From positions 5,772,587 through 5,836,586 of the forward strand of contig OX421505.1 of NCBI GenBank assembly GCA_949126835.1: DNA of 64,000 nucleotides, in the 5' to 3' direction. The notes under the pieces were generated by a model that was not told the DNA's origin, did not search any database, and saw nothing but the letters and a program-made list of their open reading frames with translations. Origin of the DNA: Anisus vortex. Taxonomy: Eukaryota; Mollusca; Gastropoda; Planorbidae. Of this stretch, positions 23,100-35,414 are shown one piece after another (positions within the stretch are counted from its first letter, which is position 1; each line of letters opens with the position of its first letter). The position numbers and the translations under genes are program-made.

Positions 23100-25355
23100 A
23101 AATAAGTTTATTATTAACCATTTTGAGATTTTAGCTAAGAACTTTAATTTTTCCATCGAAAAATGGACATTAATGTTGCAAACAGCAATCACCAAAAATA
23201 TATTTTATCTGAAACTAGTGAACAACAGAATGATGATCATAAATTTAAGATGAAATACTGAGAGAATTTTGACCTAACTTATGATTCATATAGAAAGAGA
23301 GGGAGATAAAGAGACAACCAAGATAGGCTTATGTTACGTTCGTAAGGAAAAAGCAAAGTTATTTTGTGAGATGGATAAAGTCATGCTATAAATTTATCAC
23401 CCATTGATAAACTTCCTATAGAGCGTTCTCAGTAGGCGGAGCTTAAGTTTTTTTGTGTAAATTTAGTGACGTATTTGTGTAAATATAGAACCCACTTGAG
23501 GTACAAACGTAACGTGGTGAAAGTAAAGTACTTCTTTATCATGCAAAATTCACATCTGAATATTGGCTATCCTACTCAAAAATAAGGAGGTAAATAGTAG
23601 TACTGTAGATTAATTTATTAATGTGATTAGGCTAGGGCCGGCTAGACCTATTTACACTTTCAATTTCACTTTATAGGCCTTCACTTGTAATGTTTCGTAG
23701 GCTAGGCTACGATGTCAAGTGATATTGTTGGTGAATAGGCTATCTAGTCAGGTCACTATTAGGCTCACATCGTCTATGATCTATGTCTATGATAATAATA
23801 AAATAGCCTATTTTATTTAACATACATAATACAGCTTAAATCTTAATAAGACTTAAAACACAACCCATCATTTAAAAAAAGCTCGAGCCTATATGAAACT
23901 TTATTAATACAGCGGCCATATTTAATTGTACACCATTACTCACAAACACAAATCACGTGCTTTTTGTCACGGAATTGCAAACGCCCTATTGATGTAATAG
24001 TTTCAGAACTGTATTTAAATCGATTTGCTAAGCGTTAAAGAAGCTAAGTAATATTATTATTATCAACCGGAGTTTTATCATGTAAATTTTGTAAATAAGT
24101 TCAAGCGTCAGATTTGTCTTTGAACGCAATCGAGAGACTTTAGTGTATTATTTTATAGTGAACAATACCCTAGCCGAGTGACAGAAGACTCAGATGATAA
24201 TAACAATAATAATAATAATATATATATATATTGTTTAGAACTTAGGTCATTATTAGAAATGTGTAGACTACTGAACATTAACTTTTCATTAAGCGTATAA
24301 GAGTCTGAGAAGAGGGGAGTATGACCTTTGAAATATTATTTTGAATAAAATTGAAGTTGTAAAGTCCATGCCGTGAAAGTTGCGGTTTTGGCTTATTTTA
24401 AATCGTAGCTAAATTGACTTTCTGAGCCCTTGTAACAAAACATAATTATCGACTAGTAATCCATCTGTGAAACCAATCCGATTAGAAGACTTATCTTATC
24501 TTGTGGGGTTTAATTTCAGTTTATTCAACTCTTGTTCTGCGATTTAATGTCATCTGACGAATAATAACACATTTCTGAATCACCTGACACATAGGCCCTA
24601 ATAAAAAAAAAAAAAAAAGTTAATTTATGACACATAAAAACATTTATCGTAGTAACGAATGTATTTTCGCAATGGTCTCTTTCTGTGATTTATGTCATGT
24701 ATTAAATAAGAAAAGACAATTGAATTGATCCAAATAAATAGAAACTAGACTTTACTACAAAATTGCGGGAAATTAAGCATAACATATTTTTTATATTATC
24801 AAACATTAGATTTTTCTTCTACTTCTTTTTCTACTAACCAGGTTACAGCCTATTGGCTTTCTTGTTTTATAACGTTATTGGGTGTGTTGGTAATTGTAAA
24901 ATAAGAGTCGACGATAAAGTATGTTCTGGTTTGCTTGGGTCATTTATTTAGGATGTTGTCTACTTATTCATGTGGGCTGTGTTGGTTAAGTGGGTGTGTT
25001 GAGTTTATTCTGCCCAGATGTGAGATGAGTGAAATAAGGCATAGTCTTGATTTGTATATTATACATTGTTCTTTTGCAGGGAGAAACTTTATGTTGTCTT
25101 TGTTTGTTGGTCATGTTTGTTTCAAAGGAAAATTTTTTTTTACTGTTTTCTTGTGGCAATTGATTTCACCATTATTCTGTAAAAATAAATTTAGCATAGG
25201 GTGCATTTGACTATGTTGTTGCTGACAGACTTTTCGGGGTTGGTCCCTTTCACGCGAAGTGTGCAATATGCTCTTTTTATTTTACTTTTGAATCAATGAT
25301 GGCCGGTGAAGCAATGTTCACCAGTTTCTGAAGCCATGGCTTACTAGTTAATTGT
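23100..25355. other. No recognisable gene
   Basis: AT-rich, with a (TAA)n/(TA)n tract at 24200-24233 and poly(A) near 24602. ORF 24935-25210 (91 codons) is rich in hydrophobic residues and Cys but shows no family signature. Positions 23410-23490 resemble 8725-8790 in reverse. Confidence 0.4.
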
Positions 25356-25371
25356 ATGGCCAGTACAATAC

Positions 25372-25515
25372 CCAGCCGGATTTACCTTAACCCAACTATA
25401 GTCAGGTACCCACCAGAGCTGCGTAGACTCAACGACACCCTCCAGATCCGAAAATGGTTCCTAGCCGTCTCCAGAATGCGAACCAATACAACAGTCGAAT
25501 GCGCTGCCCCTTGGC
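25372..25515 (-). mobile_element. SINE family B copy
   Basis: Minus strand: ggttcgcattctggagacggct (box B region) followed by gagtctacgcagctctggtgggtacctgac and a tagttgggttaaggtaaat tail section. Pairs with the plus-strand copy at 25686-25865 to form an inverted repeat. Confidence 0.75.
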
Positions 25516-25685
25516 CATCGCACCCCATGGATCTATTTGGTCAGGATAATTTACTTTACTTCCTTTACTATCGAATATTACAGAAATGTGGTGGCTACTT
25601 AGTAGAGAATTCTGAAGATGCAGACATTCTGTAAGCTGAAAAACTAATCAAGATTTTTAAAAAAAATTATTTTCTATTTGTAAAG

Positions 25686-25865
25686 ATGGGACCTGGTGAC
25701 CAAATCATGGCATTGAGCTTGACTGGCGTACCGAAGGTCCTGGGTTCAAATCCTGGTGAAGGCTAGGAAGTTTTCCCCGGACTCGACTGCGTACGTGAGT
25801 CTACCCAGTCTTAATGGGTGCCTGAAATTAGTTGGGCTAAAGTAAATGCGGCTGGGTACGACGGG
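25686..25865 (+). mobile_element. SINE family B copy
   Basis: Contains cctgggttcaaatcctggtg (box B), then ggctaggaagttttccccgg, gagtctacccagtcttaatg, gggtgcctgaaattagttgg and aaagtaaatgcggctgggta. Same family as 25372-25515 in opposite orientation. The far 3' part runs into a GC-rich block. Confidence 0.8.
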
Positions 25866-26260
25866 CACATGTGTACCCTTGGGCTTCAAAACCTGGCGGA
25901 GTGTGTAACCCGTCGATACATTCCCATTGAGAATAAACCGGCGGGCGAACGCATGGGGGACAGCTCCCGCTGTGGGTCCGAGACACATTGCACTGCCGAA
26001 AGGCCTCGGGGTCTCGGTGGGGAGGAAGTAATGGATGCAGCAACGCCGTCTCAGAACCACCCGGTGCCTGGATGACTGTACCTATAGTACAGGATTTGTG
26101 CTACGGGGTGACATTGCAGGCATACGGGCGAGCCACCACTATAATAATCCTTAGGGGAACAATCGCACGATCGCTTGCAGAATCCCTACTGTTAAACGGC
26201 CTGCCACGCCTTCTGCGAATCATGCGTTGGCTGGAGCCTGTACAAAACTAGAGAGTACCC
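25866..26260. other. GC-rich block of unknown origin
   Basis: About 400 bp markedly more GC-rich than its surroundings, directly after a SINE and ending at a 14-base C-run (26260-26273). Short overlapping ORFs lie on both strands but none has a recognisable motif. It could be the 3' body of a long SINE, an unknown retroelement piece or a captured sequence. Confidence 0.4.
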
Positions 26261-26568
26261 CCCCCCCCCCCAAGCTCAAAACTATCGTAACGCCGTGGAC
26301 AATTTTTTCGTCCGATTTTTTATAAGACATAATAACTCGCGTACGACGGGTTTTTTTACTTACTTTACTTCCTATTTGTAAAGAATGCTGTATTTCTTGT
26401 AAGAAACCATCTCAGTCATCTAAACCATCTCAGTCATCTGTGTCAGGGAGGCGTTTAATTCTAGGCTTGGTCTCAAGGCATCACAATAATATAGAAGACA
26501 ACATAGTTCGACGTAGAGAAGGTTGGCACGGACGATCTATAGGTTTGGAGACAAAGTTTAGTGTGTAG

Positions 26569-27244
26569 TGTTACGTCCACAATCCCCTTGTGGCCAGAGC
26601 TGTGTAGATCTTGCTGATAATTCTCGTTAGTCCTAGGGGAGACTTTAATTATTAGTATTTATGTTTCAGTATTACACGAACTCTTCTTATAGTCCTGGGC
26701 ACAAATTCAGTATTTGTATTCCAACATTTCCTTTCTTGTATATTATGGTAGTAGATAAATCTTATAGTAATGTATTCAACACAATAGGATATTAATTTGA
26801 CAAGGAAGCTTCAGTGTAACTGTTGTTGATAGTTTATTTCAGGTGGTATGTTCAATATATACAATATATCTATTATGTACAGTTAGAATAAAATAGTGCA
26901 AACACAAACGTTCTCAAAGGAACATATTTTGAAACTCTCTGTCTTTCAGACCAAACAAATCATTATATACTATCCGAGTGGTGCAAGGGACAGACCCATT
27001 ACCAGTAGGGGTGAAAATCATGGTATCATTACTAAACTCATAACAAAAACGATAGGAACTTCCCCTATTAAATAATGAGTCGTTCCCAGACTCTGAGAAT
27101 TTGAGATCAACACAGAATCCCAGCATTACCTAGAACCTTTTATTTTCCTACTAAACGTCCTAATATGGTGTGTAGTAAGAAAAGAGAGAGAGAGAGGAAT
27201 AAACATTGCGTGTTCCAATTCTTGGAAAAACAATATACATGACA
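26569..27244 (+). mobile_element. Possible solo LTR (Gypsy-like, family 3)
   Basis: Begins TGTTACGTCC and ends ACATGACA (TG...CA), with GTAG on both sides (26565-26568 and 27245-27248). AATAAA occurs near 26887. The TGTTACG start is shared with the other LTR families in the window. A 4-bp duplication can occur by chance and there is no second copy here, so this is tentative. Confidence 0.35.
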
Positions 27245-27619
27245 GTAGGCTAGTGGGGACGGAAAACACACAGAGACTGGAGCTAGTTGATAGGTGTGCG
27301 ACCGTGAGGAGAACTATGTATGGACAAAGAGAGACAGAATCCAGCAAGCTAATAAATCTAGCTAGACACTGACCGAAGCGGGACTTGGTTGGTTCGATGC
27401 AGAACTATTTAACGTAAGGACATTGAACAATGAGTACAGAACTTGGCATTTTTGTCTGGTGTTTGGATCACACCCAAGCCAAGTCAACTGTCCACAGACA
27501 GATAAGTGTTTTCTGACACGGGTGAGTTGAGTTTTGCATTGATACCTTCCAATAGACAAAATATAATGTATAGATATAGTTTATACTAGCATTAAATGTT
27601 TATTGACTGTTGTTTAAGT

Positions 27620-27950
27620 TACGGCCCGTGCACAGGCCCGTACCCGTGGCCCGTTCCCGGGCTCGTACCCTGCCCGTGGCCCATAACTCGTGACCGGTGG
27701 CCGTAGCAACATGGCCGCGAGCGGTGGCCAGCTACGGATGGCAAAGTGGCTGATTACTGGTGACAAGAGGCCGGTGGCTGGCGATGGTTGACGTGACAGT
27801 GGCTTGGTAGTGACACGTAGTCGGCCGCGGTGTAGACTGGTTGCTGATGTCAGTTTGGTGTATCATTACGTCAGTAGTGCGTCGGGTGGTGCGTCAGAAG
27901 AGAGGCAGTGTGATGCCGTAGAGGACCAAGCGGAGAAGGTTGATTTTAGG
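27620..27950. other. CpG-rich patch
   Basis: A stretch with many CpG and repeated cccgtggcccg / ggccggtggc text, in contrast to the AT-rich surroundings. The degenerate internal repetition suggests either a minisatellite or a promoter/first-exon-like CpG patch. The plus-strand ORF at 27804-28037 is not recognisable. Confidence 0.4.
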
Positions 27951-28400
27951 ATATGTAATTGTAACGGTCGTATTATTGATATCTTTTCTTTAAATAATAC
28001 ATTTCTAATGATTTACTATAAATTAGATCTTTCTTAAGTGTTTATTTCAACTTATTATATTGCTCAGTGTCTTATAACGCCATGCATTCTCTATTAGTTA
28101 CAATTCTCTTTGTTTATTGGATATAAGTGTTATATTTTAAAAGAATATTATTAGTCTTCTTAAATTTTACTATCAATAAACCTAGAATAGTATATAGTTC
28201 TTTATATTCGAACAACAAGTGTTTGTCGGTTCCTTTACGTATGTGTAAATGTTTTATTGTATTGTATTTCTATTCAATAATTGAGCTCAGAAACCTAACT
28301 AAGCGGGCCATGACTATGAAAGTAAAGTAGTCATTTCAATTAATTAAGTAGGAGGGTCTCTGACAATCTATATAGTAGTAACTATAATAGGTTTTGATCC

Positions 28401-28481
28401 TTAACCCTTACAGTCCCGGTCGCGTATATAGCGGAACTGAAGGCAGCATAGATAGAAGTAGGTCGGTACGGGAAGGGTTAA
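28401..28481 (+). mobile_element. 73-bp TTAA-flanked MITE, copy 1
   Basis: TTAA on both sides (28401-28404 and 28478-28481). The core begins CCCTTACAGTCCCGG and ends CGGTACGGGAAGGG, imperfect inverted ends starting CCCTT. TTAA duplication plus CCC/GGG ends is the piggyBac signature. There is no coding capacity. Confidence 0.85.
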
Positions 28482-29531
28482 CATGATTTTGTTTTAATAT
28501 AAATATATGAGTATGTGGTATGGCATTTAAAAAAAATATTTTAGCCAACTAATGGATAATACATAAATTTATACACATATATATCTGTTTATATGTAAAT
28601 AATAGGGTCGTTTAATTTAATACATAACGATGTGGAGATGAATAAGAAAAACTACTTCTAAACTATGTTCATAGCATAGCTGTAGAAGACATTGTAATTT
28701 ATTCATGTATACAAACAGTCAAAATTATGATATATTATCGTACAGACACTATACAAACGATTTTTGTGTAGAAGGATTATTTTATGTTGAGTCTAGTCCT
28801 GCATTTAGAATAGTATGGTTTTATATGTTAAGTTGTCTGTTTTCCTGGTTCGTTCAGTCAAACTCATTCTTTGTCTACGTATTGTAATAGATTGTTGTAT
28901 TACAAGGAGACAACTTTCAATGTGATTATACCTCGGTAAATCTTCGTTAATCTTTTGTTTGGTAGTATTATTCAAATGAGGCCGCAGACCCTTCACTATC
29001 TCAGACAGTGGACCATCATATACTTTCTTGTAGCTGACAACGACAGTAATAATGATGAATATAAATGAATGACGACAATCCTTTAATAGTAAATACAGAA
29101 TGGTTTATTAATTTAACAGTAGTATTCAGAACTTCAAATGAAGTATAAAATCATTTAATATCAGAATAAGTACATTTAAAAGAGCAAAAAAAAAATTTCC
29201 GACCACTCTCTGTGAAATCGGTGCAGAACTGAATAGTATTGGCGGGGACCCAAAAAAGTTTTACATGGGGTCCCAAGTTGAGTTATGGCTAAGCCAATGG
29301 AAATGATGGGATTAGGGAGGCTTCTGGAATATTTTTGTGTCAACGGCGCGAAAATGTTCCAGCGTGAAAAAAAAAACATTTGTCATTTGAGACAGGTGGG
29401 GAGGAAGGGGGAAGATAACCTTCAAATATTGTTTGCAAATAATCTAGTTTTAGGCGGATGGAACCTAATTGGTAGCAGACTGCCTCGCCGTTCGTTTTAA
29501 ACAAGGGGGAAAAATAAACAACCGTGATCTG
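28482..29531. other. No recognisable gene
   Basis: AT-rich. The segment 29190-29510 is less AT-rich and contains two A-runs, but has no family signature on either strand. Confidence 0.4.
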
Positions 29532-29612
29532 TTAACCCTTACAGTCCCGAGCGCGTATATAGCGGAACTGAAGGCAGCATAGATAGAAGTAGGTCGGTAC
29601 GGGAAGGGTTAA
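29532..29612 (+). mobile_element. 73-bp TTAA-flanked MITE, copy 2
   Basis: Nearly identical to 28401-28481, same orientation, with perfect TTAA on both sides. The only differences I see are at the cccgagcgcg/cccggtcgcg position. Confidence 0.85.
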
Positions 29613-29969
29613 TAGCTTTCAATAGACTGCTAAAGAAATGAAAATGCATAATAGACAATAGATACCTGGGAGTTTAAATATTAGAATCATATTGCAATTT
29701 CAATACAATGTTCCATAACAGTATATAATGAGTATTATAGGGGTTTATATTAGTGACTGATTCTATGTCACGTAACAATTGTCGTGTTGTATTTCTGTGT
29801 TAAACATTTAATGTTTTATGCATTATTGCTGTCTTTGTTGTCCTATATAGTATACAATCATTTGTAAATAGCCTAACCTTTGTTCCTTATTTTATGTTGT
29901 TAGGTAACATGGTAAATCATTTATATTGAAAGATAATGAAAGAAACGACGAATAGACAGCTATATATAT

Positions 29970-30085
29970 TGAATGAAACAGACATAGAGCCACATGTATA
30001 GATATTGAAAGAAACAGACATAGAGCCACATGTATAGATATTGAAAGAAACAGACATAGAGCCACATGTATAGATATTGAATGAA
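29970..30085. repeat. 36-bp tandem repeat, three copies
   Basis: Unit: cagacatagagccacatgta followed by tagatattgaaagaaa. Copies at about 29976, 30012 and 30048. Confidence 0.9.
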
Positions 30086-30239
30086 ACACATATTAAAAAT
30101 TTAAACATATTTAGCCCATATTAAAAATCTCAAGTTATTTTTTTTTAGTTATTAAAAATTATTCTTAAAAGTATTAGTCAATGTAGACTTTTAGAAAACA
30201 GTTACATTCAGTATTAATTTTTCTCTTAGAACATTAAAC

Positions 30240-31559
30240 ATGGGTGCATAAAGTTGCAAGAAAATAAAATAATACATATTGTTTTTAAATTCATGTTATC
30301 GTTAATAAGTTGAATCATTTTGTAATGCATTGATACAATTTTATTAGACAATAAATCCAAAACCGATAACTAAGTAATACTCATGCAGTTTTACAATTTT
30401 CATTGTTCTCCCCCTTTGATTAATTTTCAGTCAATAAGATTTTGTGTTTATTTTATTATAAATATTCATGTTATTTTAAAATTTAAATTTGTTTCTTTTT
30501 GATATAAATGTGTTTATTATTATTTATTGTTGATAATGTTAAATTATAAATCTTTAAATGTTGAATACATTTATTCGCTATTATTAAGTGTTCATAGTAT
30601 ATTCTAATGTTTGTAGTTGATCGCAAGATGACCTAATGTCGATATATTTGTTTACCATTAGATTTATTCAAGTTTAATAAATTTAAAACTAAATAAACAG
30701 ATTTATTACAACATAAGCATGATGTCACAGATGTAAACAACAAGAAGATATTAAGATATACATGTATAAATTTTATTCAAATAATGATAATAATAATAAT
30801 AGGCCTAATAATAATAATAATAGTAGGCTATTTATAAAGCTCTATTAACAAACATAGTGTAGGCTCTAAGAGAAAAAAAAACCGGAGAACAAAACATACA
30901 TAGAAGTGATAACATATAATGGCTGGGGTTATACAAAACCAGACGAAAAATAAACGATAGAACTAATTTCTAAAGGTTTGTTGAATTTTATAAATAAAAA
31001 TTGTTTTATTCTGTTTATTTGTTGGTCGTTTTTGGTGTCTTTAAAAAAAGGTCAGATTTTTAACAAAAACTACAGAAATATCAAAATATAAAACAACAAA
31101 ATATTTATATCACTAAAAGGATATTTCTATTCCCTACACAATGGTACCACATACATACAGTAATTTATTTGAAATATTAGATAAAAAAAATATTTTCTAA
31201 TACTACCCAGTAAAAAAAAAATCCAAGGGAAAATAATTCAGGCAAAACGTGAAAAAAATAAAGGCTTTATAGAGTTAAAATAGTGAGTTATTATATTCTT
31301 TTTAAAAGTGTCGTAGAAGACGATTTGTCAAATACAGAAACAATACACTGTTTGGAATGTTTACAAGTAAAATGTTTACAATTTATACAAAATTATAAAT
31401 TTAACAGAAGAGAATATAAATATCTTTATATCTAAAAAAAAACAATAAAGTGAATACAGATTTATAGATACATGGAATAAATTGAAAGTGATGTAAACAT
31501 ATATAAAACATCCTCCATGTTGTTTGTTTATATTTTGATACACAAGTAATTCAATACAA
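30240..31559. repeat. Duplicated downstream flank of the trypsin-like gene, copy 2, with an insertion
   Basis: 30240-30775 and 31325-31559 are collinear with 9560-10380. Positions about 30776-31324, starting in a taataataataataggccta tract, have no counterpart in copy 1 and look inserted. A TTTATT (AATAAA on the minus strand) at 30772-30777 could be the poly(A) signal of the gene. Confidence 0.7.
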
Positions 31560-32726
31560 TTACATGAGTTGACCAACTCCACTGTAATTAAGTCCAGACT
31601 CTAAACTTCCACTATGGACAAGGTCAATAGCCCAATTATAACCACCAACATACCCCACACAGTGGACCAAGGCCCCACTACTTCCTGGACATGTACATGT
31701 TGTGTAGGTAAACTGATATCTAAACATCTTCCCCACCTGTACTTTGTCCTTCCATTTACCAACACTGACCTGTTTAGAACACCCATGAGGATGTGACACT
31801 ATAAAGTTCAACTTGTCAATATTTCGAGATTCTTGGTATTTGTTAGAGATTTTCATCCAGACGTCACCTAAATGTTCCACCATTATCTTTAATTTATTTC
31901 CCAAATTTTCATCACAAGTCACACAAGTAAAATTACACCTGTCTTTCTCAATTTTAACATCCCAGACAGATACCTTATCTTTAAGAAAAACCAATTCACT
32001 ATCTTCACTATCATAAAATAATCTCAAGGTCGTGTGTCTTGCCTCAATGTTATCAACAACCACATGTGCAGCTGTAGCCACACTAATCTCCCACCAAACT
32101 TTGCTGGGTTTGTCTGAATCTTTACATTTATCACATGGACATGTTGTATAGATCCTATGTTTATGTTCATCTGAGTACTTGTACACTTGATACACCCTCC
32201 CATTTGGTGTCCTCTGTGTTTTCTTCCCTCTCAGTTTAGACAGAAAATATGGAATCTTTGTGTTTGGCCAAAACTCTGGTCTATGTGGACTGGTCATGGT
32301 GACACTTAATCTAACTGTCAGATCAGCTGTAGCTTTGATGTATTCATATAAATCACTGTCACGGTAACCTTCAGGTAGATGTTCTAAGCTGAATGATTGA
32401 ATAGGTATAAACTCTGAATGACCTGGATTCTTCTTACAGTTTGCCAAATGTGTGTGTAACCCAGCTTCCCCTTCTTCTCTTACCTGATTCTCATGTTCAC
32501 CTGTGCAAGTTAATACAAATATCAACAAACTGTGTTTACTTTATGTAATAAATATGATTTTCTTTTTAATAGCAATATAATCAATTATATAAATATTCAC
32601 CTTTATAAAAAATATTTACATTTTGCATTAATTTGCCAAATATTTACCTATGAGCAGAATGTCCTGTTTATTTGACTGGTCATCGTTTTGTTTAGGAACA
32701 GAACAAACTTCATCTAAAATGTTCAT
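31560..32726 (-). CDS. Trypsin-like serine protease family protein, spliced gene (copy 2, intact)
   Basis: Exons 32726-32648 and 32500-31560 on the minus strand, split by a 147-bp intron with GTAAAT...GCACAG borders, give 339 residues. The phase matches: the Gly codon before EHENQ is rebuilt across the junction. Serine-protease landmarks are TAAHVVVDN (His172), CVTCDEN (Asp223, proposed), FIVSHPHGCSKQVSVG, and TCTCPGSSGALVHC (Ser301 in the position of the GDSGG serine). A CPCDKC motif lies before the catalytic His. There is no signal peptide or membrane segment, so a cytosolic protease-like role is inferred. Alternative 5' model: exon 32713-32648 preceded by a 34-bp micro-exon 33231-33198 (acceptor ttcttaag, donor gtaagta), also in phase, with more exons upstream. 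Paralogues at 10.4 kb and probably beyond 64 kb. The family call rests on motif reading, not a search. Confidence 0.75.
32501..32647 (-). other. Intron of the trypsin-like gene
   Basis: 147 bp. Donor CATAG|GTAAAT and acceptor cttgcacag|GTGAACATG preceded by a T-rich tract. The same acceptor (cctgtacag) is kept in the pseudogene at 11322. Confidence 0.65.
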
Positions 32727-32843
32727 TTTACATATTAATAAATATTTTGTTAGCATTTTATTTAATTTATGTATACTTTTGAGACTAGAAAAATAATCTG
32801 TATCCATATTTTAATATTTATCATAATTAATGTATTAATATTG

Positions 32844-33125
32844 TGAGGCACAGTGGACGAGCTAAAGCTCGATCAGCATGTGTACTAAAGGTGTTGGGTT
32901 CGAATCCTGATGAATTCTAGAATTTGTTCCCGGGTTTGGATGATGTCCCTGAGTCTACACAGCAATGATAGGTACTTTCCTATAGTTGGAGTAGCCTAAA
33001 AAAAACGTTGCTGTGCATTGTGCTGGAAACACAATCTCCTAGTATAGCGTAGCCACAAAAACTGGTGAACACTGCTTCTCCGGTCCCATGAATCAAATTT
33101 GTCCGATGGGATACTTTACTTACTT
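32844..33125 (+). mobile_element. Nearly full-length SINE family B
   Basis: Starts gaggcacagtggacgagcta (box-A-like region), box B ggttcgaatcctgatgaat, then ttgttcccgggtttgg, gagtctacacagcaatgata, gtactttcctatagttgg, and ends in ...ccgatgggatactttactta. This is the longest copy of the family in the window and lies immediately upstream of the protease gene, within the intron of the alternative model. Confidence 0.8.
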
Positions 33126-33239
33126 ATAAAATAATATTATCCTAATCAGTAAACTCTAAATTTACAATAAAAATACCTTTATAATTATTTTACTTACATT
33201 CTGTACTTGGTAATTTTAGGCTCAAGTTTTCCTTAAGAA

Positions 33240-35404
33240 TAAAAAGAATTGGTAAATAGCTTTGAATTATTAATTCAAAAAACTTTAATAAAATAGTTCA
33301 TAATTATTGTTTAATATGAATATGAGTTATAATTTGACTACAGTAAATAAAATGTTTCTTAAACTTTTATCTGTTCTATGTTTTTTTTAATTATATCTTA
33401 TAACATTGTTATTTGACTGATTTAATAACTTTTGTATTTAAAAACTAGTTGAATTGACAGCTACGTTACAAATTCAAATTTAATTATTAATTACTTTAAA
33501 AAAAAATAAAAAAATAAAAATAAAAAAAAATAAAAATAAAAAAATGTGTTTTTTATAATTTGAATACCAGATTTTGAAATAAAAGTATGGACCCAATTTT
33601 CTTTAGCAATGAATATACAGCTGAATTTGGAATGAAAACAATTAACAAATGAACATTAAAAATATATGAAAAATGAAGTGATATAATGATGAAACATTGA
33701 ATATTTAAAAAAATATATAATTTTTTTATTTTTATTGAGACAATATAATGTACTGTATAAATATAAACCCTGATTTAAATTCAATAAACTGTATACAGGT
33801 CTGTTTAATATAAAAATAAAAATAGCCCACTATTTAAATTATTAAATAATAAAACTTATGTATCAATGCTTTTGTGACATACATTTTTTTTAATTATATC
33901 TTTTTTTCAATTGGTATATACTTACACAATTTTAAATAGGGTACTTTTTTCCTAAACCAAAATATCACAAAAACTAATAGATAAAGTTTAGACCTGTGGG
34001 CCTACTTAATGTAGGTTACTTATGCTAAAAAGTTAAGCTCACTCTAGTAGCACAATAAGTTTATGAGTTTTGATAAATATATAAATCTTTCAATAGTGTA
34101 AATTATTGAAACATAAACAATCAAATTAAAAGGTAGTTTAAAAGTTGAGTAAAAGCTAATTAAAAAAAAAATTCACTAGAAAAACAAAAAACAAAACCAA
34201 ATAGTTCATAATATAAGTACACATTTTTTTTAAAAGTTAAACTATAATAATAATTGAATTGTAATATTTTAGTCTAATAAAAGTCTTAACATAAGTCATA
34301 AGATTTAGTCATATTTTTCTTAGTAGTCATACGTTTCATAAAAGCAATAAGCCAGAGCAAATTGAAAGAGCTCCAGGCATAGCCTTTGCCACATTAACGA
34401 TAAAAACAGCCAATTAATAAAACAAAACACGTCAATATAATGTCATCGGAACATTTGTATTTAATGAAAAGTATAATATTATAGTTAATAAGTAGGCTAA
34501 TATTAAGTAATATTTTTAGGATAGCACCATTTAGTTTTAATTTATATTTAATTCCCAAATGAATAATACTGGATAATAATAATCCCTACTTTAAGGTGTA
34601 TTTGACTTAAGTCTATGCTATGCCCATTCTTTACATACCAATAAATTTTTTATTGAATAATGACTTATTCTTTTATTATAATTCTTAGAACTCTATTTAT
34701 CTATGAATTATGTCAATGTTTTAATCTTCTATCTATTTTTAATTACATTCATTAAAGTTTGAAAGCACAAATTATACACAATTTAAACTTAAACCGTTCT
34801 CTGTTCTTACAACATAATTATTAAATAAAGTTATGAAATTTCGTTAAATTGTTGTAGTCAAGTCTCAATTAAAAAAAAAAATATATCAATGTACACGATT
34901 AAACTCTTAACTCTAAGACTAAGATAGTAAAATTAAAAATGGCTAGAAAGTAGACTAGGCCTATTTTTAAAAAGACTGTCGTCTGCTAAGAAGTCCGACA
35001 AATGACCTTTACCTTGCTAGTAGTAAATATAATAGCAGATTTTTTAATTTACGAAATATTTATTGAGTGAAATATATTTTAAGGAATTAATTAGCTGTGT
35101 GATAAAAAAAAAATTAAAATTATTCCTTAAATTAAATATTAAGTTTCTACAATTAAAGTTTAATTATATAAAATAATCATTAAGTTAAAAATGAGAACGA
35201 CAAGATCTTAGCGGTAGGTCTATAACTAAATATTTCTACTTTGACTATTTACTTTTTTTTATTTTTCTAATTGTTCATGTTGTTGTTGTTAATTTAAACG
35301 TCTAACTAAAAAAAAAAAATTTGTTAACTCTAGACTGTAATATTACTAATCAATTATAATGTATAGAATGTTGCACCTAAACTCTAGATTCGTGTAAAAA
35401 TAGG
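33240..35404. other. AT-rich stretch without recognisable genes
   Basis: Long runs of A and T (for example aaaaaaaataaaaa repeats at 33497-33545), no ORF of note and no motif I can assign. Upstream exons of the minus-strand protease gene could be hidden here. Confidence 0.45.
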
Positions 35405-35414
35405 TGATGGCATA

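Noticed and set aside
24935..25210. 91-codon ORF with hydrophobic and Cys-rich content
   Set aside because: No family motif, no splice-consistent partner exons, AT-rich context; chance ORF more likely.
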